From: Saccharothrix algeriensis
Lineage (GTDB): Bacteria; Actinomycetota; Actinomycetes; Mycobacteriales; Pseudonocardiaceae
DNA length: 64,000 nucleotides
Direction of reading: 5' to 3'
Assembly: GCF_016907655.1 (NCBI RefSeq)
Contig: NZ_JAFBCL010000001.1
Location: 6,730,001-6,794,000 of the forward strand
The notes beneath the pieces are model-generated. The model saw only the letters and a program-made list of their open reading frames with translations. It ran no database searches and was not told where the DNA came from. Both the position numbers and the translations under genes were made by a program. Below, one piece after another: positions 8,556-18,600 of the stretch (its first letter is position 1; each line of letters starts with the position of its first letter).

Positions 8556-8717
8556 ATGTCCATCACCCCCGGCAACGAGTGGAACTTCTGCGGCAACGAG
8601 TGGACCGCGCGCGGCAACGAGTGGTCCTTCCGCGGCAACGAGTGGACCGCCCGCGGGAACGAGTGGTCCTTCCGCGGCAACGAGTGGACCCGCGGCACAA
8701 CCGGCTGCCCGCGCTGA
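8556..8717 (+). CDS. 53-residue peptide of six GNEW repeats, unknown function
   Basis: After a short leader (MSITP) the peptide consists of GNEW repeated six times at exact 7-residue spacing (residues 6, 13, 20, 27, 34, 41), with linkers NFC, TAR, SFR, TAR, SFR, so TAR and SFR alternate; it ends RGTTGCPR. Two cysteines (12 and 51) flank the array. A strong GAGGAG site sits 6 bases before ATG 8556. The repeats are coded by a 21-bp unit with small silent changes. It is not a shadow: the opposite strand is only an unsupported reading. No modifying enzyme or peptidase is adjacent; neighbours are a divergent diguanylate cyclase and a convergent MFS exporter. It could be a multicore peptide precursor, a structural repeat peptide or a surface-active peptide; I recognise no family. 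Confidence 0.7.
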   Translation: MSITPGNEWNFCGNEWTARGNEWSFRGNEWTARGNEWSFRGNEWTRGTTGCPR

Positions 8718-8770
8718 CCCGCGACTCCCGGTGGCCGAGCCGCGCAGCCCGTCGCCGTGCCCGCCCGGGC

Positions 8771-10015
8771 TCACCCGCCCGTCCCGGGCACGGCGACGCG
8801 GCTCGCCCGCTGCCACGCCGCCGCGGCGGTCACCGCGAGGACCGCGCCGAGCGCGCCGAAGGCCGCGATGACCGCGGACGCCGGCGCCGCGCTCGCCGCC
8901 AGGCCGGCCAGCATGATGCCGCCGCCCTGGGCGGTGCGCAGCGCGGTGACGGCCAGCCCCAGGCACTGCCCGCGGTGCCGGTCGGGCACCAGCTGGACGA
9001 ACTTGGCGCGCGCCACCGTGTGGTAGCCCGAGGCCATCCCGGACAGCGCCCACAGCAGCGCGGTCAGCGCCAGGCCCGGCCGCCACGCGCACAGCACCAG
9101 CGGCAGGCACGCCCCGGCGGCCAGCGGGCCCAGCAGCCTCAGCCGCGCGTGCGGGGCGAGCCGGGTCACCAGCACCGTCCCGACCACGGTGCCCGCCGGG
9201 GAGGCCGCGAGCAGCAGCCCCACCGCCGCGGTGCCCTCCCCGATCTCGCCGGCGTAGGGCACCGCCAGGCCCTCCACCGTGACGTAGCAGCCGGCCACGC
9301 ACGCCAGCGCCAGCAGCGCGCGCAGCCGCCGGTCGCCCAGCACCAGGCCCAGCCCGGTGCGCAGCGAGCCCCACCACGACCACACCGCCCCCTGCTCGGC
9401 CGGGGTCGCGGCGTGCGGCGCCGGCCGGGCCCGCACGCCGAACCGCACGATCACGGCGGACAGCAGGAACGACCCGGCGTCGAGCAGCAGTCCCTGCCCC
9501 GTGCCCGCCAGCGCCACCACGGCCCCGCCGGTGGCGAAGCCGACCACCTGGCTGGTCTGCACCATGACGTCCTGCGCGGCGGCGGCCACCACGTAGCGGT
9601 CGCCGGTCATCGCCGCGGCCAGCGTCGCGCCCCGGGCGGCGCCGTGCGGCGCGCCCAGCGCCTGGACCAGCACCAGCAGCACCGCCGCGCACCACAGCGG
9701 CAGGCCGGGCACGGCCATCGCCGCCACCAGCCCCGCGCGCCCGAGGTCGGTGGCCACCATGACCGCCCGGCGCGGGTACCGGTCGGCCAGCCCCGACAGC
9801 AGCGGGCCGGACACCAGGTCCGGCACGTAGGTCAGCCCGTAGGTGACCGCCGTCCAGCCGGCCGACCGGGTCCGCTCGTACACCAGCACCGACACCGCCA
9901 CCCGCGCCAGCTGGTCGCCCAGCACGCTGAGCAGCTGCGCCGCGAACAGCGCCCGGAACTCGCCGGACGCCACGACCGAGCGCCACCCCGCCGGCCCGTC
10001 ACCTGCTCCAACCAT
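8771..10015 (-). CDS. MFS transporter
   Basis: 414 residues with 12 predicted membrane segments and MFS signatures: LSGLADRYPRRAVMVATD between helices 2 and 3 (motif A-like) and a mid-protein loop (~200-230). Homology style is that of the enterobactin-exporter/MdtG-like efflux group (DUF894-like), so it likely exports a small molecule by proton exchange. ATG 10015 follows AGGGG. The gene points toward, and ends 53 bp from, the GNEW-repeat peptide gene, on the opposite strand. Confidence 0.87.
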   Translation of the reverse strand: MVGAGDGPAGWRSVVASGEFRALFAAQLLSVLGDQLARVAVSVLVYERTRSAGWTAVTYGLTYVPDLVSGPLLSGLADRYPRRAVMVATDLGRAGLVAAMAVPGLPLWCAAVLLVLVQALGAPHGAARGATLAAAMTGDRYVVAAAAQDVMVQTSQVVGFATGGAVVALAGTGQGLLLDAGSFLLSAVIVRFGVRARPAPHAATPAEQGAVWSWWGSLRTGLGLVLGDRRLRALLALACVAGCYVTVEGLAVPYAGEIGEGTAAVGLLLAASPAGTVVGTVLVTRLAPHARLRLLGPLAAGACLPLVLCAWRPGLALTALLWALSGMASGYHTVARAKFVQLVPDRHRGQCLGLAVTALRTAQGGGIMLAGLAASAAPASAVIAAFGALGAVLAVTAAAAWQRASRVAVPGTGG

Positions 10016-10738
10016 CCACACCCCTACGAACGGCCCGTGTCCAGGGCCCCAGAATGCCCGGCCCGGCCACCACCGACCCGGTGACGCGCCGTCGGCGACA
10101 ACGCCGGGAGCCGGTCGTGAACGCGCCGGGGGCGGGCATTCGACGAATTGACGGAGCAGCGATTCTCGGGCATCGCGGTGACCGTGTCCGCTTTTCTCCC
10201 GTGAATACCTCGTTCGGTCGATCGGACTGCACCGCGACGGCGCATTACCAGTCAAAACCGTCAACCGGTAGGCGGTAGGAGCGGATACCCGCCGGCGCCG
10301 CCGGCGCGGAGCCGGGTCCGGCGCCGCTCCCGGACACGGCGCGGATATCGGACGCCCCGGGTGCGCGGGGCCGGCCGGGGGTTTGCGCCGGCTCCCCGCG
10401 GGGCCGGTAGTCCGCCCAGCGGGGAATCGCTCCGCGGGGTGGTGGCGCGCGGCTCGCCGGGAGCGGGGAACCGCCGCTGCCGCGGGCCGGGCCGCCGCGG
10501 TCCGCCCCGGTCCCTGGGCCAGGGCGCGATCCGCGTCGCCGACGCGTCCGACCTGGGCCGATCCGGGTCCGCCGACGGTGGCGGGGCGGGGGCGGCCCGG
10601 CTGCCGGCCGCGCGCCCACCGGGCCCGCCGGGGCGGCGGCCCGCCCGGCGCATTCCGGCGCGGCGGACGCCAGTTTGTCGTTTTGGCGGACGGGTACTCG
10701 GACGGGGAGAGCGCCGCACCCATGCCTTTGGAGGGCAG
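10016..10738. other. 723-bp intergenic region without a supported gene
   Basis: Several short open frames exist on both strands but none has a family-like sequence or consistent start. The left 230 bp is less GC-rich than the surroundings and could hold the MFS promoter. I see no clear repeat or RNA gene. Confidence 0.5.
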
Positions 10739-11188
10739 ATGTCCCGGATTTCCCAAACCTCGCGCACCCCGGTGCAAATGGCCGCGATGGTCGTCGGCGT
10801 CGTGTTCCTGCTCGTCGGCATCGCGGGGTTCATCCCCGGGTTGACCACGAACTACGACACGCTCCAGTTCGCCGGCCACCACTCCGAGGCGCTGCTGCTG
10901 GGCCTGTTCCAGGTCTCCATCCTGCACAACCTCGTGCACCTGGCCTTCGGCGTCGCCGGCCTGGCCCTGGCCCGCACGGTCCGCGGGGCCTACCTGTACC
11001 TGGTCGTCGGCGGCGTCGTCTACCTGCTGCTGTGGCTGTACGGGCTGCTGATCGGCCACGACAGCGCCGCGAACTTCGTGCCGCTCAACAACGCCGACAA
11101 CTGGCTGCACCTGCTGCTGGCCGTCGGCATGATCGGCCTGGGCCTCGCGCTGGGCAAGCGCTCCCTGGCCGGGCACGACCGGACCTGA
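10739..11188 (+). CDS. DUF4383 membrane protein
   Basis: 149 residues with four hydrophobic segments. The block SILHNLVHLAFGVAGLALARTV and the C-terminal NADNWLHLLLAVGMIGLGLAL are characteristic of the actinobacterial DUF4383 family of small four-helix membrane proteins with conserved His-Asn-hxH signatures. Function unknown. ATG 10739 follows GGAGGG at 8 bases. A strong hairpin terminator follows, so it is a single-gene unit. Confidence 0.88.
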   Translation: MSRISQTSRTPVQMAAMVVGVVFLLVGIAGFIPGLTTNYDTLQFAGHHSEALLLGLFQVSILHNLVHLAFGVAGLALARTVRGAYLYLVVGGVVYLLLWLYGLLIGHDSAANFVPLNNADNWLHLLLAVGMIGLGLALGKRSLAGHDRT

Positions 11189-11220
11189 CCCGCACCGCCG
11201 GAGCGGGACACCGGCGGGCA

Positions 11221-11259
11221 CGGGGCACCGACGCGGCCATCCGCGCGGTGCCCCGTTTT
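11221..11259 (+). terminator. Rho-independent terminator after DUF4383 gene
   Basis: CGGGGCACCG pairs with CGGTGCCCCG around a second inner stem CGCGG/CCGCG (loop ccat), followed by TTTT. The stem is about 15 bp, starting 32 bp after the stop codon. Confidence 0.85.
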
Positions 11260-11388
11260 CGTCCACCGGTCACCACTTTTCCGGCGGGCCGCGCCGCAAT
11301 GCGCCGCAATGCGGCACGAACCGCGGCCGGCCGCGCCGGGGAGCCGGGAAATCACCCGATCCGCTGAACAAGTGCCGAGCGGTCGGCG

Positions 11389-11865
11389 TCAGGCGGTGCG
11401 GCGCGCGCGGTCGGAGGCCGGCCACACGTACGGCAGGTCCGCCGGCACGCCGGGGAACAGCGGGCCGTAGTGGGCGGGGTCCTTGCGCACCAGCGCCGAG
11501 CGGTGGCTCAGGTGCAGGTCCTCGTCGCCCAGCCACGGCGGCAGGTCGCCCGCCTCGGCCAGCTCGGCCTGCCCGCGGACGTCGGTGTCGCCCCGGACCT
11601 CGGCCAGGCCGGTGCGCAGCGTGGTGGCGCAGGTGTCGGCGTGCCCGATGGCGCACCAGGCGGCGCAGATCTCCAGCCCGTACCGGACCAGCGCCTCCTC
11701 GTACCCGGTCCACATCTTGACCGCCGGGTGGTGCCGCCAGCCGTAGCCGGGCACGACCAGGCCGCGCAGCACCTGGATCGCCTCGACCCGCTGCTTGCCC
11801 AGCCGCCGCTTGTCCAGCACGCGGGCGGTGGCGGCGAAGTCCGCGTACGGCAGGAACGTCTGCAC
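11389..11865 (-). CDS. MSMEG_6728-type protein (pyrimidine-dimer DNA glycosylase-like fold)
   Basis: 158 residues. MQTFLPYADFAATARVLDKRRLGKQRVEAIQVLRGL and GYGWRHHPAVKMW match the small actinobacterial family usually named MSMEG_6728, related to T4 endonuclease V-like Pyr_excise proteins. Family members are thought to act on DNA damage, but activity has not been shown for this branch as far as I know. The gene stands alone. The start codon is ATG 11865 directly at the conserved MQTFLPY. Confidence 0.8.
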   Translation of the reverse strand: MQTFLPYADFAATARVLDKRRLGKQRVEAIQVLRGLVVPGYGWRHHPAVKMWTGYEEALVRYGLEICAAWCAIGHADTCATTLRTGLAEVRGDTDVRGQAELAEAGDLPPWLGDEDLHLSHRSALVRKDPAHYGPLFPGVPADLPYVWPASDRARRTA

Positions 11866-11954
11866 GCCCGACGGATACCCGGTCGCGGCGGTCCCATGTC
11901 CGAGGCGCGCCGCGACTCCCGTCGGGATCGCCGAGGGCTACGTGGCCGCCCACC

Positions 11955-11996
11955 ATCCACTGCGCCACCGACGCCGCCGATCCACTGTGCCACCGA
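11955..11996. repeat. 17-bp direct repeat, two copies 25 bp apart
   Basis: ATCCACTGyGCCACCGA occurs at 11955-11971 and 11980-11996 with one C/T difference. It lies about 90-130 bp upstream of the MSMEG_6728-type gene in its 475-bp upstream gap. It may be a pair of regulator sites or a decayed tandem repeat. Confidence 0.6.
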
Positions 11997-12242
11997 TAAC
12001 GGACCTGACGAAAACCTGACGATCCGGCGCTCGGGGTGCGACGGGGATCCGCGGCCGACATAATGCGATCGCGATTTTCCCGGCACATCAGGACAAGTGA
12101 CCACTCTCACCTTGTCGGGAAGGGCGCCGCGGCACAGTCCACACGGGATTCACGCCGGTGGCGGAGCACGTGGAACCCTTTGGCCGCAGGGCTTTCGGTG
12201 TCCTTCGTCCGAGTGAACCGAGTGATCGGGGAATTGCCCGTG

Positions 12243-12272
12243 TTGACGGTGCGCGGGAAATCGTCCTAGGGT
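12243..12272 (+). promoter_or_regulatory. Candidate promoter of ehuBCDA
   Basis: TTGACG (12243-12248) and TAGGGT (12267-12272) are separated by 18 bases, a good match to a housekeeping actinobacterial promoter. The predicted start point is near 12279, about 60 bases before the ehuB start. The rest of the 11866-12340 gap shows no gene. Confidence 0.6.
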
Positions 12273-12340
12273 CGCCGGGTCCGTCACGCCGGTTCCGGCA
12301 CGGCGGGCTGTCCTGTCGTCGAAGTCGGGGAACCTGCTTC

Positions 12341-13243
12341 GTGTCTTCTTCTCCGCTGTCCCGCCGGCGATTCCTCGCCGCAGCCGGTGGTGTGGGCGTC
12401 GCGCTGGCCACGGCCGGGTGCAGCGCCGTGGACCTGACGTCCGAGCAGGGCGGCGGGAACCTCCTGGAGCGGCTGCGGGCCGTGGGGGAGGTGCGCGTGG
12501 GCTTCGGCAACGAGGCCCCCTACGGCTACATCGACAGCCGCGGCGAGCTGACCGGCGAGGCGCCGGAGGTGGCGAAGGCCGTGTTCCGCCGCCTGGGCGT
12601 GGACCGCTTCGTGCCCGCGCTGTCGGACTTCGGCGCGCTGATCCCCGGCCTGCGCGCAGGGCTGTTCGACGTCATCGCCGCCGGGATGTTCATCACCCCC
12701 GCCCGCTGCGAGCAGATCCTGTTCTCCGACCCCGACTACAACGCCCCCGAGGCCATCCTGGTGCGCGACCGGGACGCCGGGAGGATCACCTCCCTGGCGG
12801 ACTTCGTCGCCGACCGCGGCCTGAAGCTGGGGCTGCTGCTGGGCAGCGTCGAGGTCGACGTCGCGGCCGGCTACGGCGTGCCGCCCGAGCGCACGGTGGT
12901 CTTCGCCACCCAGGCCGGCGGCATCGACGGGGTGCTGGCCGGGCGCGCCGACGGGCTGCTGCTCACCGGGATCTCGTTGCGGCACGCCCTGTCCACCCGG
13001 CCGGACGCGCCGCTGCGGCTCACCGCGCCGTTCGTGCCGGTGCTCGACGGCGTCGAGCAGTACGGCGCCGGCGGCTTCGGGTTCCGGCCCGACCAGCTGC
13101 GCCTGCGCGACGCGTTCAACGCCGAGCTGGCCGCGCTCAAGCGCTCCGGCGAGCTGCTGGAGATCGTGCGCCCCTTCGGTTTCACCGAGTCCGAGATGAC
13201 CGACCTGACCGCGGACCGGCTCTGCCGGGCCCGGCCGGCCTGA
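12341..13243 (+). CDS. ehuB: Ectoine/hydroxyectoine ABC transporter substrate-binding protein EhuB
   Basis: 300 residues. A Tat-type lipoprotein signal is visible: SRRRFLAAAGG then a lipobox TAGC (C27). The mature part is a type 2 periplasmic-binding protein with GNLLERLRAVGEVRVGFGNEAPYGYID and GLRAGLFDVIAAGMFITPARCEQ, features of EhuB from actinobacteria. It binds ectoines outside the membrane for import by EhuCDA. GTG 12341 gives the signal peptide; a longer frame upstream has no support. First gene of a tight four-gene operon. Confidence 0.9.
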   Translation: MSSSPLSRRRFLAAAGGVGVALATAGCSAVDLTSEQGGGNLLERLRAVGEVRVGFGNEAPYGYIDSRGELTGEAPEVAKAVFRRLGVDRFVPALSDFGALIPGLRAGLFDVIAAGMFITPARCEQILFSDPDYNAPEAILVRDRDAGRITSLADFVADRGLKLGLLLGSVEVDVAAGYGVPPERTVVFATQAGGIDGVLAGRADGLLLTGISLRHALSTRPDAPLRLTAPFVPVLDGVEQYGAGGFGFRPDQLRLRDAFNAELAALKRSGELLEIVRPFGFTESEMTDLTADRLCRARPA

Positions 13244-13257
13244 CCGGGAGGCGATCC

Positions 13258-13941
13258 GTGTCCGGTGGTCTGTGGCTGCGCCTGCTCGACGGGCTGCTGG
13301 TGACCCTGCAGCTGACCGCGTTCGGCGCGGTGCTCGGCCTGCTGTTCGCCTTCGCCGCGGGGCTCGCGCGGCTGGCGCGCAGCCGGGTCGTGCGCGGCGT
13401 CGCCCTCGGCTACACCGAGGGCTTCCGCGGCCTGCCCGCGCTGGTCGTGCTGTTCTGGCTGGTGTTCGCGCTGCCCGGCCTGGGCTGGCAGCTGGAGCCG
13501 CTGTTCGCCGGTGTGCTGGCGCTCGCGCTCAACATCGGCGCGTACGGCGCGGAAGTCGTGCGCGGTGCGGTGCTGTCCGTGCCGGCGGCGCAGCTGGAGG
13601 CGGCGACCGCGCTGAACTTCACGCCGTGGCAGCGGATGCGGCTGGTGGTGCTGCCGCAGGCGCTGGTCGCGATGGTGCCCCCGATGGGCAACCTGCTGAT
13701 CGAGCTGCTGAAGGCCACCGCGCTGGTGTCGTTGGTGTACCTGCAGGACCTCACGTTCCAGGGGCAGATCGTGCGGGCCGCCACCGGTGAGACGGCCGCG
13801 GTGTTCGCCGGGCTGCTGGTGGGCTACGGCGCGATCGCGCTGCTGCTCACCGGGCTGGTCAGGATCGTCGAGCGGCGGGCCGCGGCGTCGCTGGGCCGCG
13901 CGCCCCGCTCCGGCGCGCGCGCAGGGGAGGGTGCGAGGTGA
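13258..13941 (+). CDS. ehuC: Ectoine/hydroxyectoine ABC transporter permease EhuC
   Basis: 227 residues, HisM-type amino-acid permease with about five membrane helices and the EAA loop (EAATALNFTPWQRMRLVVLPQAL). It forms the membrane channel with EhuD. GTG 13258 follows GGGAGG, 14 bp after ehuB; the stop overlaps the ehuD start (GTGA). Confidence 0.9.
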   Translation: MSGGLWLRLLDGLLVTLQLTAFGAVLGLLFAFAAGLARLARSRVVRGVALGYTEGFRGLPALVVLFWLVFALPGLGWQLEPLFAGVLALALNIGAYGAEVVRGAVLSVPAAQLEAATALNFTPWQRMRLVVLPQALVAMVPPMGNLLIELLKATALVSLVYLQDLTFQGQIVRAATGETAAVFAGLLVGYGAIALLLTGLVRIVERRAAASLGRAPRSGARAGEGAR

Positions 13942-14597
13942 CGTTCGACTGGCAGGCCGCGTGGGACGCGGTGCCGCCGCTGCTCGACGGCCTGGTGGTC
14001 GCCCTGTGGGCGACCGCGCTGGGCTACCTCGTCGCGCTGGCGCTGGGGCTGGTGTTCGCGCTGCTGCGGCGCAGCGGGCGGGCCTGGGTGCGGCTGCCGG
14101 TGGCGTTCGTGGTCGAGTTCGTGCGCTCCACCCCGCTGCTGGTGCAGCTGTTCTTCCTGTTCTTCGTGCTGCCCGCCGTCGGCCTGGAGCTCTCGCCGCT
14201 GGCCACCGGCGCGATCGGCCTCGGCGTGCACTACGCGACCTACACCTCCGAGGTGTACCGGGCCGGCATCGACGGCGTGCCCGCCGGGCAGTGGGAGGCG
14301 GCGAAGGCGTTGAGCCTGCCCAGGAGCCGCACCTGGACCAGGGTCGTGCTGCCGCAGGCCGTGGCCAGGACGGCGCCCGCGCTGGGCAACTACGCCATCG
14401 CCATGTTCAAGGACACCCCGCAGCTCACCGTCGTCACGGTCGCCGAGGTCCTCAGCGTGGTCAAGGCCGTCGGCGCCCAGAACTTCCGGTACCTGGAGCT
14501 GATCACCGTGGCGGGGGTGCTGTACCTGGTCACGGCGCTGCTGATCGCCTGGCCGGTCCGGGTCGCGGAACGCCGATACCGAAAGGGGACCGCGTGA
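13938..14597 (+). CDS. ehuD: Ectoine/hydroxyectoine ABC transporter permease EhuD
   Basis: 219 residues, second HisM-type permease: FVRSTPLLVQLFFLFFVLP near residue 57 and the EAA loop EAAKALSLPRSRTWTRVVLPQA. Its GTG start overlaps the ehuC stop by four bases and its stop overlaps the ehuA start likewise, so translation is coupled through the operon. Confidence 0.9.
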   Translation: MTFDWQAAWDAVPPLLDGLVVALWATALGYLVALALGLVFALLRRSGRAWVRLPVAFVVEFVRSTPLLVQLFFLFFVLPAVGLELSPLATGAIGLGVHYATYTSEVYRAGIDGVPAGQWEAAKALSLPRSRTWTRVVLPQAVARTAPALGNYAIAMFKDTPQLTVVTVAEVLSVVKAVGAQNFRYLELITVAGVLYLVTALLIAWPVRVAERRYRKGTA

Positions 14598-15373
14598 ACG
14601 CGGAGCGCTTCATCGCCTTCGACGGGGTGAGCAAGAGGTTCGGCGCGAACACCGTGCTCGACGACCTGACCTTCGACATCCGCGCGGGGGAGCGGGTCAC
14701 GCTCATCGGGCCCAGCGGCTCGGGCAAGACCACCATCCTGCGGATGCTGATGACGCTCACCCGGCCCGACGCCGGGGTCATCACCCTGGACGGCACGCCC
14801 CTGTTCCAGCAGCGGCGCGGCGACGCCCTCGTGCCCGCCGGGGAAGCGCACCTGCGCCGGATGCGCCGGCGCACCACGATGGTCTTCCAGCAGTACAACC
14901 TGTTCCCCAACATGCGGGTGCTGCGCAACGTCACCGAGGCCCCGGTGCACGTGCTCGGGCTGAGCCGGGAGGAGGCGGACCAGCGGGCCCGGGAGCTGCT
15001 GGACCTCGTCGGGTTGGGCGGCAGGCTCGACGCCCACCCGGCGCAGCTGTCCGGCGGCCAGCAGCAGCGGGTCGCGATCGCCCGCGCCCTGGCGATGCGG
15101 CCCGACGTCCTGCTGCTGGACGAGGTGACCTCGGCGCTGGACCCGGAGCTGGCGGCCGAGGTGCTCGACGTGCTGCGGGACGTGGCGCGGACGTTCGACG
15201 TGACCATGCTGTGCGTGACGCACGCGATGAAGTTCGCGCGGGACGTGTCCGACCGCGTGCTGATGTTCAACGAGGGCCGCATCATCGAGTCCGCGCCGCC
15301 CGCCCGCCTGTTCGACTCCCCGGAGCACCCGCGCACCAAGGCGTTCCTGCGCTCGGTCATCGACGAGGGCTGA
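14594..15373 (+). CDS. ehuA: Ectoine/hydroxyectoine ABC transporter ATPase EhuA
   Basis: 259 residues with all ABC ATPase motifs: Walker A GPSGSGKTT, Q-loop MVFQQYNLFP, signature LSGGQQQRVAIARAL, Walker B VLLLDEVTSALD and the H-loop CVTHAM. It energises uptake through EhuCD. GTG 14594 overlaps the ehuD stop. A GC-rich hairpin at the stop ends the operon. No ectoine synthesis or degradation genes are visible in the window. Confidence 0.92.
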   Translation: MNAERFIAFDGVSKRFGANTVLDDLTFDIRAGERVTLIGPSGSGKTTILRMLMTLTRPDAGVITLDGTPLFQQRRGDALVPAGEAHLRRMRRRTTMVFQQYNLFPNMRVLRNVTEAPVHVLGLSREEADQRARELLDLVGLGGRLDAHPAQLSGGQQQRVAIARALAMRPDVLLLDEVTSALDPELAAEVLDVLRDVARTFDVTMLCVTHAMKFARDVSDRVLMFNEGRIIESAPPARLFDSPEHPRTKAFLRSVIDEG

Positions 15374-15398
15374 CCCGGCCACCGAGGCCGCGCCGGGT
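15373..15398 (+). terminator. Hairpin at the end of ehuBCDA
   Basis: ACCCGGC pairs with GCCGGGT around a 12-nt loop, starting within the ehuA stop codon. There is no T-tract, so it is a weak (I-shaped) terminator candidate. The remaining 200 bp before the subtilase gene holds no gene. Confidence 0.5.
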
Positions 15399-15607
15399 CC
15401 CGCGAGCAGGCGGCGGGTCGCTCCGGGCGGTGGCGTCGCCCGCCGCGGCGATTCCCCTTCGGGCAGACCTCGCAGCGGTCCTCGCGGTCGCGCGGGCGGC
15501 TGTGGCAGGGTCGTCCTCCCGAGGGCGCCGGGACGTTCCGCCGCACGACCCCGGGCCCGTGCCCCCGCGTCGGAACGCCCTGCGCACCGCGAACGGAGAG
15601 ACCGGGT

Positions 15608-18600
15608 ATGGCTCGCCGCTTGTTCCCCCTGCTTCCCGCGCTGTCGGTGGTGGTGTCGTCGGTGGTGGCGCTGCCCGCCGGCGCCCCCGCCCGGGCCGCC
15701 CCGGCGGCGGAGCCGGCCCCGGACGCGTCGGTCCGCGCGGTCCGGCTCGTGACCGGGGACCGGGTCCTGGTCTCCGGGGACGGCCGCCGGGTGTCGGTCG
15801 ACGCCTCCCGGTCCCGACCCGGGGCGCGGTTCCTGGTGCGCGAGGTCGACGGCCACCGCCACGTCATCCCGACGGACGCGCTGCCGCTGCTCGCCGAGGG
15901 CAGGCTCGACCCCCGCCTGTTCGACGTGACCGCGCTCGTCGCGGACGGCTACGACCGGCGGCCGGACCTCCCGCTGCTGCTGACCCACCCGGAGGGCGCG
16001 ACGGCGGCGCGCGCCGCCCTCGACGGGACGGGCCTGGTCGTGACCGCGGTGTCGCCGGCCGCCCGCGCCGTCGCGGTGCGGCAGGACGGCGAGACCGCGG
16101 TGTCCTCCTGGCGCAGCCTGGTCACCGACGGCGGCCGGGCGCTGCGCCCCGGTGTCGAGAAGGTCTGGCTCGACGGCACGGTGAAGGTCTCGCTCGACGT
16201 CAGCGTCCCGCGGGTCGGCGCGCCCGCGGCCTGGGCGGCGGGCTACCGCGGCGCCGGGGTCGCCGTCGGGATCATCGACAGCGGGGTCGACGACACCCAC
16301 CCCGACCTCGCGGGCAAGGTCGTCGAGCGGGTCGACTTCACGCCCGAGGCCGACGACGTGGACCACAACGGCCACGGCACGCACGTCGCGTCGATCGCGG
16401 TCGGCACCGGGGCCGCGCAGGGCGGCAGGCACACCGGCGTCGCCCCGGACGCCCGGCTCTACGTCGCGAAGGTCTGCAAGCGCAACGGCACCTGCCAGGA
16501 GTCGGCCGTCCTGCAGGCGGTGGACTGGATGGCCGCGAGGGGCGTTGAGGTCGTCAACATGAGCCTCGGCGGCGCCCCGAGCCCCCACCTCGACCCGCTG
16601 GAGGCCGCCGTCGAGGCGCACCCCGGCACGCTGTTCGTGGTGGCCGCCGGCAACGAGTCGGACGTCACCGGCTCGCCCGCGACCGCCCCGAGCGCCCTGG
16701 CGGTCGGCGCGGTGGACGACGCGGACGAGCCCGCGCCGTTCGGCAACCGCGGCACGCTGCCCGAGGAGCTCGCGGTGAAGCCCGAGATCGGCGCGCCGGG
16801 CGTCCGGATCGTCGCGGCGCGCGCCGCCGGGTCGGCCGGGGCCGGGGACTACGCCGAGCACAGCGGCACGTCGATGGCGGCGCCGCACGTGGCGGGCGCC
16901 GCCGCGCTGCTGGCGCAGCGGCACCCCGACTGGAGCCCCGCCCGGATCAAGCAGGCGCTCGTCGGCTCGGCCGGCGCGTCGGCGCGGAACTGGTTCGCCA
17001 CCGGCGCCGGGCGGCTCGACGCGGGGCGCGCGATCGGCCAGGAGGTCGTCGCCGAACCGGCCGCGGTCTCCTTCGGCCTGCAGCGCTTCCCGCACGACAC
17101 CGCAGTCCGCCGGGCGGTGACCTACCGCAACGACGGCCCCGCGCCGCTGAGCCTGGACCTGCGGCTGGACGCGCTCGACAGCGCCGGCCGACCGCTCCCG
17201 GCCGGGTTCCTGACCGTCGACCGCCCGGTGGTCACCGTGCCCGCCGGGGGCACGGCCACCGCCACCGTGACGATGGACCCGGCGGTCGCCGCCCCGGTCG
17301 GCGCCGACCTCGGGGGAGTGCTCTCGGCGACCGCGGCCGGCGTCAGCCTGCGCACGCCCCTGGCCGTGCGCCTCGAACCGCGGATGCACACGCTGACCAT
17401 CAGGACGATCGGGTGGGACGGCAACCCGACGGAGAACGCCTCCACCTACTTCGTGTCCCAGGACGACGGTTCGGGCGGCCGGCCGGTCCGCCACCCCGGC
17501 GGCGTCGCCACCCTCCGGCTGCCGGAGGGCCGGTACGCGTTCGACACGTTGATGTACGGCGGCACCTGGCCGACCGGCACCGAGAGCATGCTCGTCGCCC
17601 CGCGCGTCATCATGGACCGCGACCGGAGCGTCACCGTCGACGTCCGGACGTCCAAACCCCTCTCCGTCACCCCGCCCCGGCCCGACTCGGCCCAGACCAT
17701 CGCGCAGATCGGGTTCAACTACCGGGTGAAGAGCGGGGAGTGGTACCTCGGCGACACCCTGCTCGGGACGACCTTCGACCGGCTGCTGGCCGGGCAGGTC
17801 GGCCCCGACGACCCCGACGGCGCGGTCACCGGCAACGCCGGGGCGGGCTTCCTCAGGAGGAACGAGGACGGCACGACGCGCAACTCGCCCTACGCCTACA
17901 ACCTCGGCTGGTACTCGCGCCCGGGCGCGTTCTTCGACGGCTTCGACCGGACGTTCACCGCCGAGGACCTCGCGGTGACCGAGGCGCGGTACGCGGCCAC
18001 CACGCCGGGCGAGCGCGCCTCGGTCTACACCGGCTACAAGACCTCGCGGGACGTGCACTCGGCCTGGTTGGGCTTCCGGGGCGAGTTCGACCTGCCCTTC
18101 ACGCGCACCGAGCACTACGCGGCGTCGGGCGACGTGCAGTACGACAAGACCCTGCGGACCGAGACCGGCGCCGGAGCCGGGCACCACAGCCGCGAGCCCT
18201 TCACCGCGATGACCCCCGGCCGCACCACGAAGGAGGTGTGGCACCTGGGCGTCCTGGGCCCGGCTTTCCGCGCCTACCCGCCCGGCACGTGGGATGGACC
18301 GCAGGTCGCCATGTCGCGCAAGGGCGACCGGCTGTCCCTCGTGCCGTCCCTGGCGACCGACAGCCGCACGCACACCGGCCTGCAGTACATCCCCACCTCC
18401 ACCGCCACCCTGACCCGCGACGGCGTCGTGGTGGCCCGCAACGCGCGTGGCACGCAACTGCACGTCGACGTCCCGCCCGGTGCGGCCACGTACCGGTTCA
18501 CCGCCACCCGCGACATGCCCGACCAGGACATCGTGTCCAAGTCGATCACCGCGCAGTGGACGTTCCGCTCCGGGCACGTCGACGGGGGCGTCGAGCGGAA

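Noticed and set aside
8438..8698. Minus-strand frame with HSLPRK-type repeats opposite the GNEW peptide
   Set aside because: The plus strand has a strong ribosome-binding site and a clean start and stop around the repeats; the minus-strand frame has neither and is the antisense of the same repeat.
12341..15373. ehuBCDA as part of an ectoine synthesis or use cluster
   Set aside because: No ectABCD or eutDE genes are visible on either side; only uptake can be claimed.
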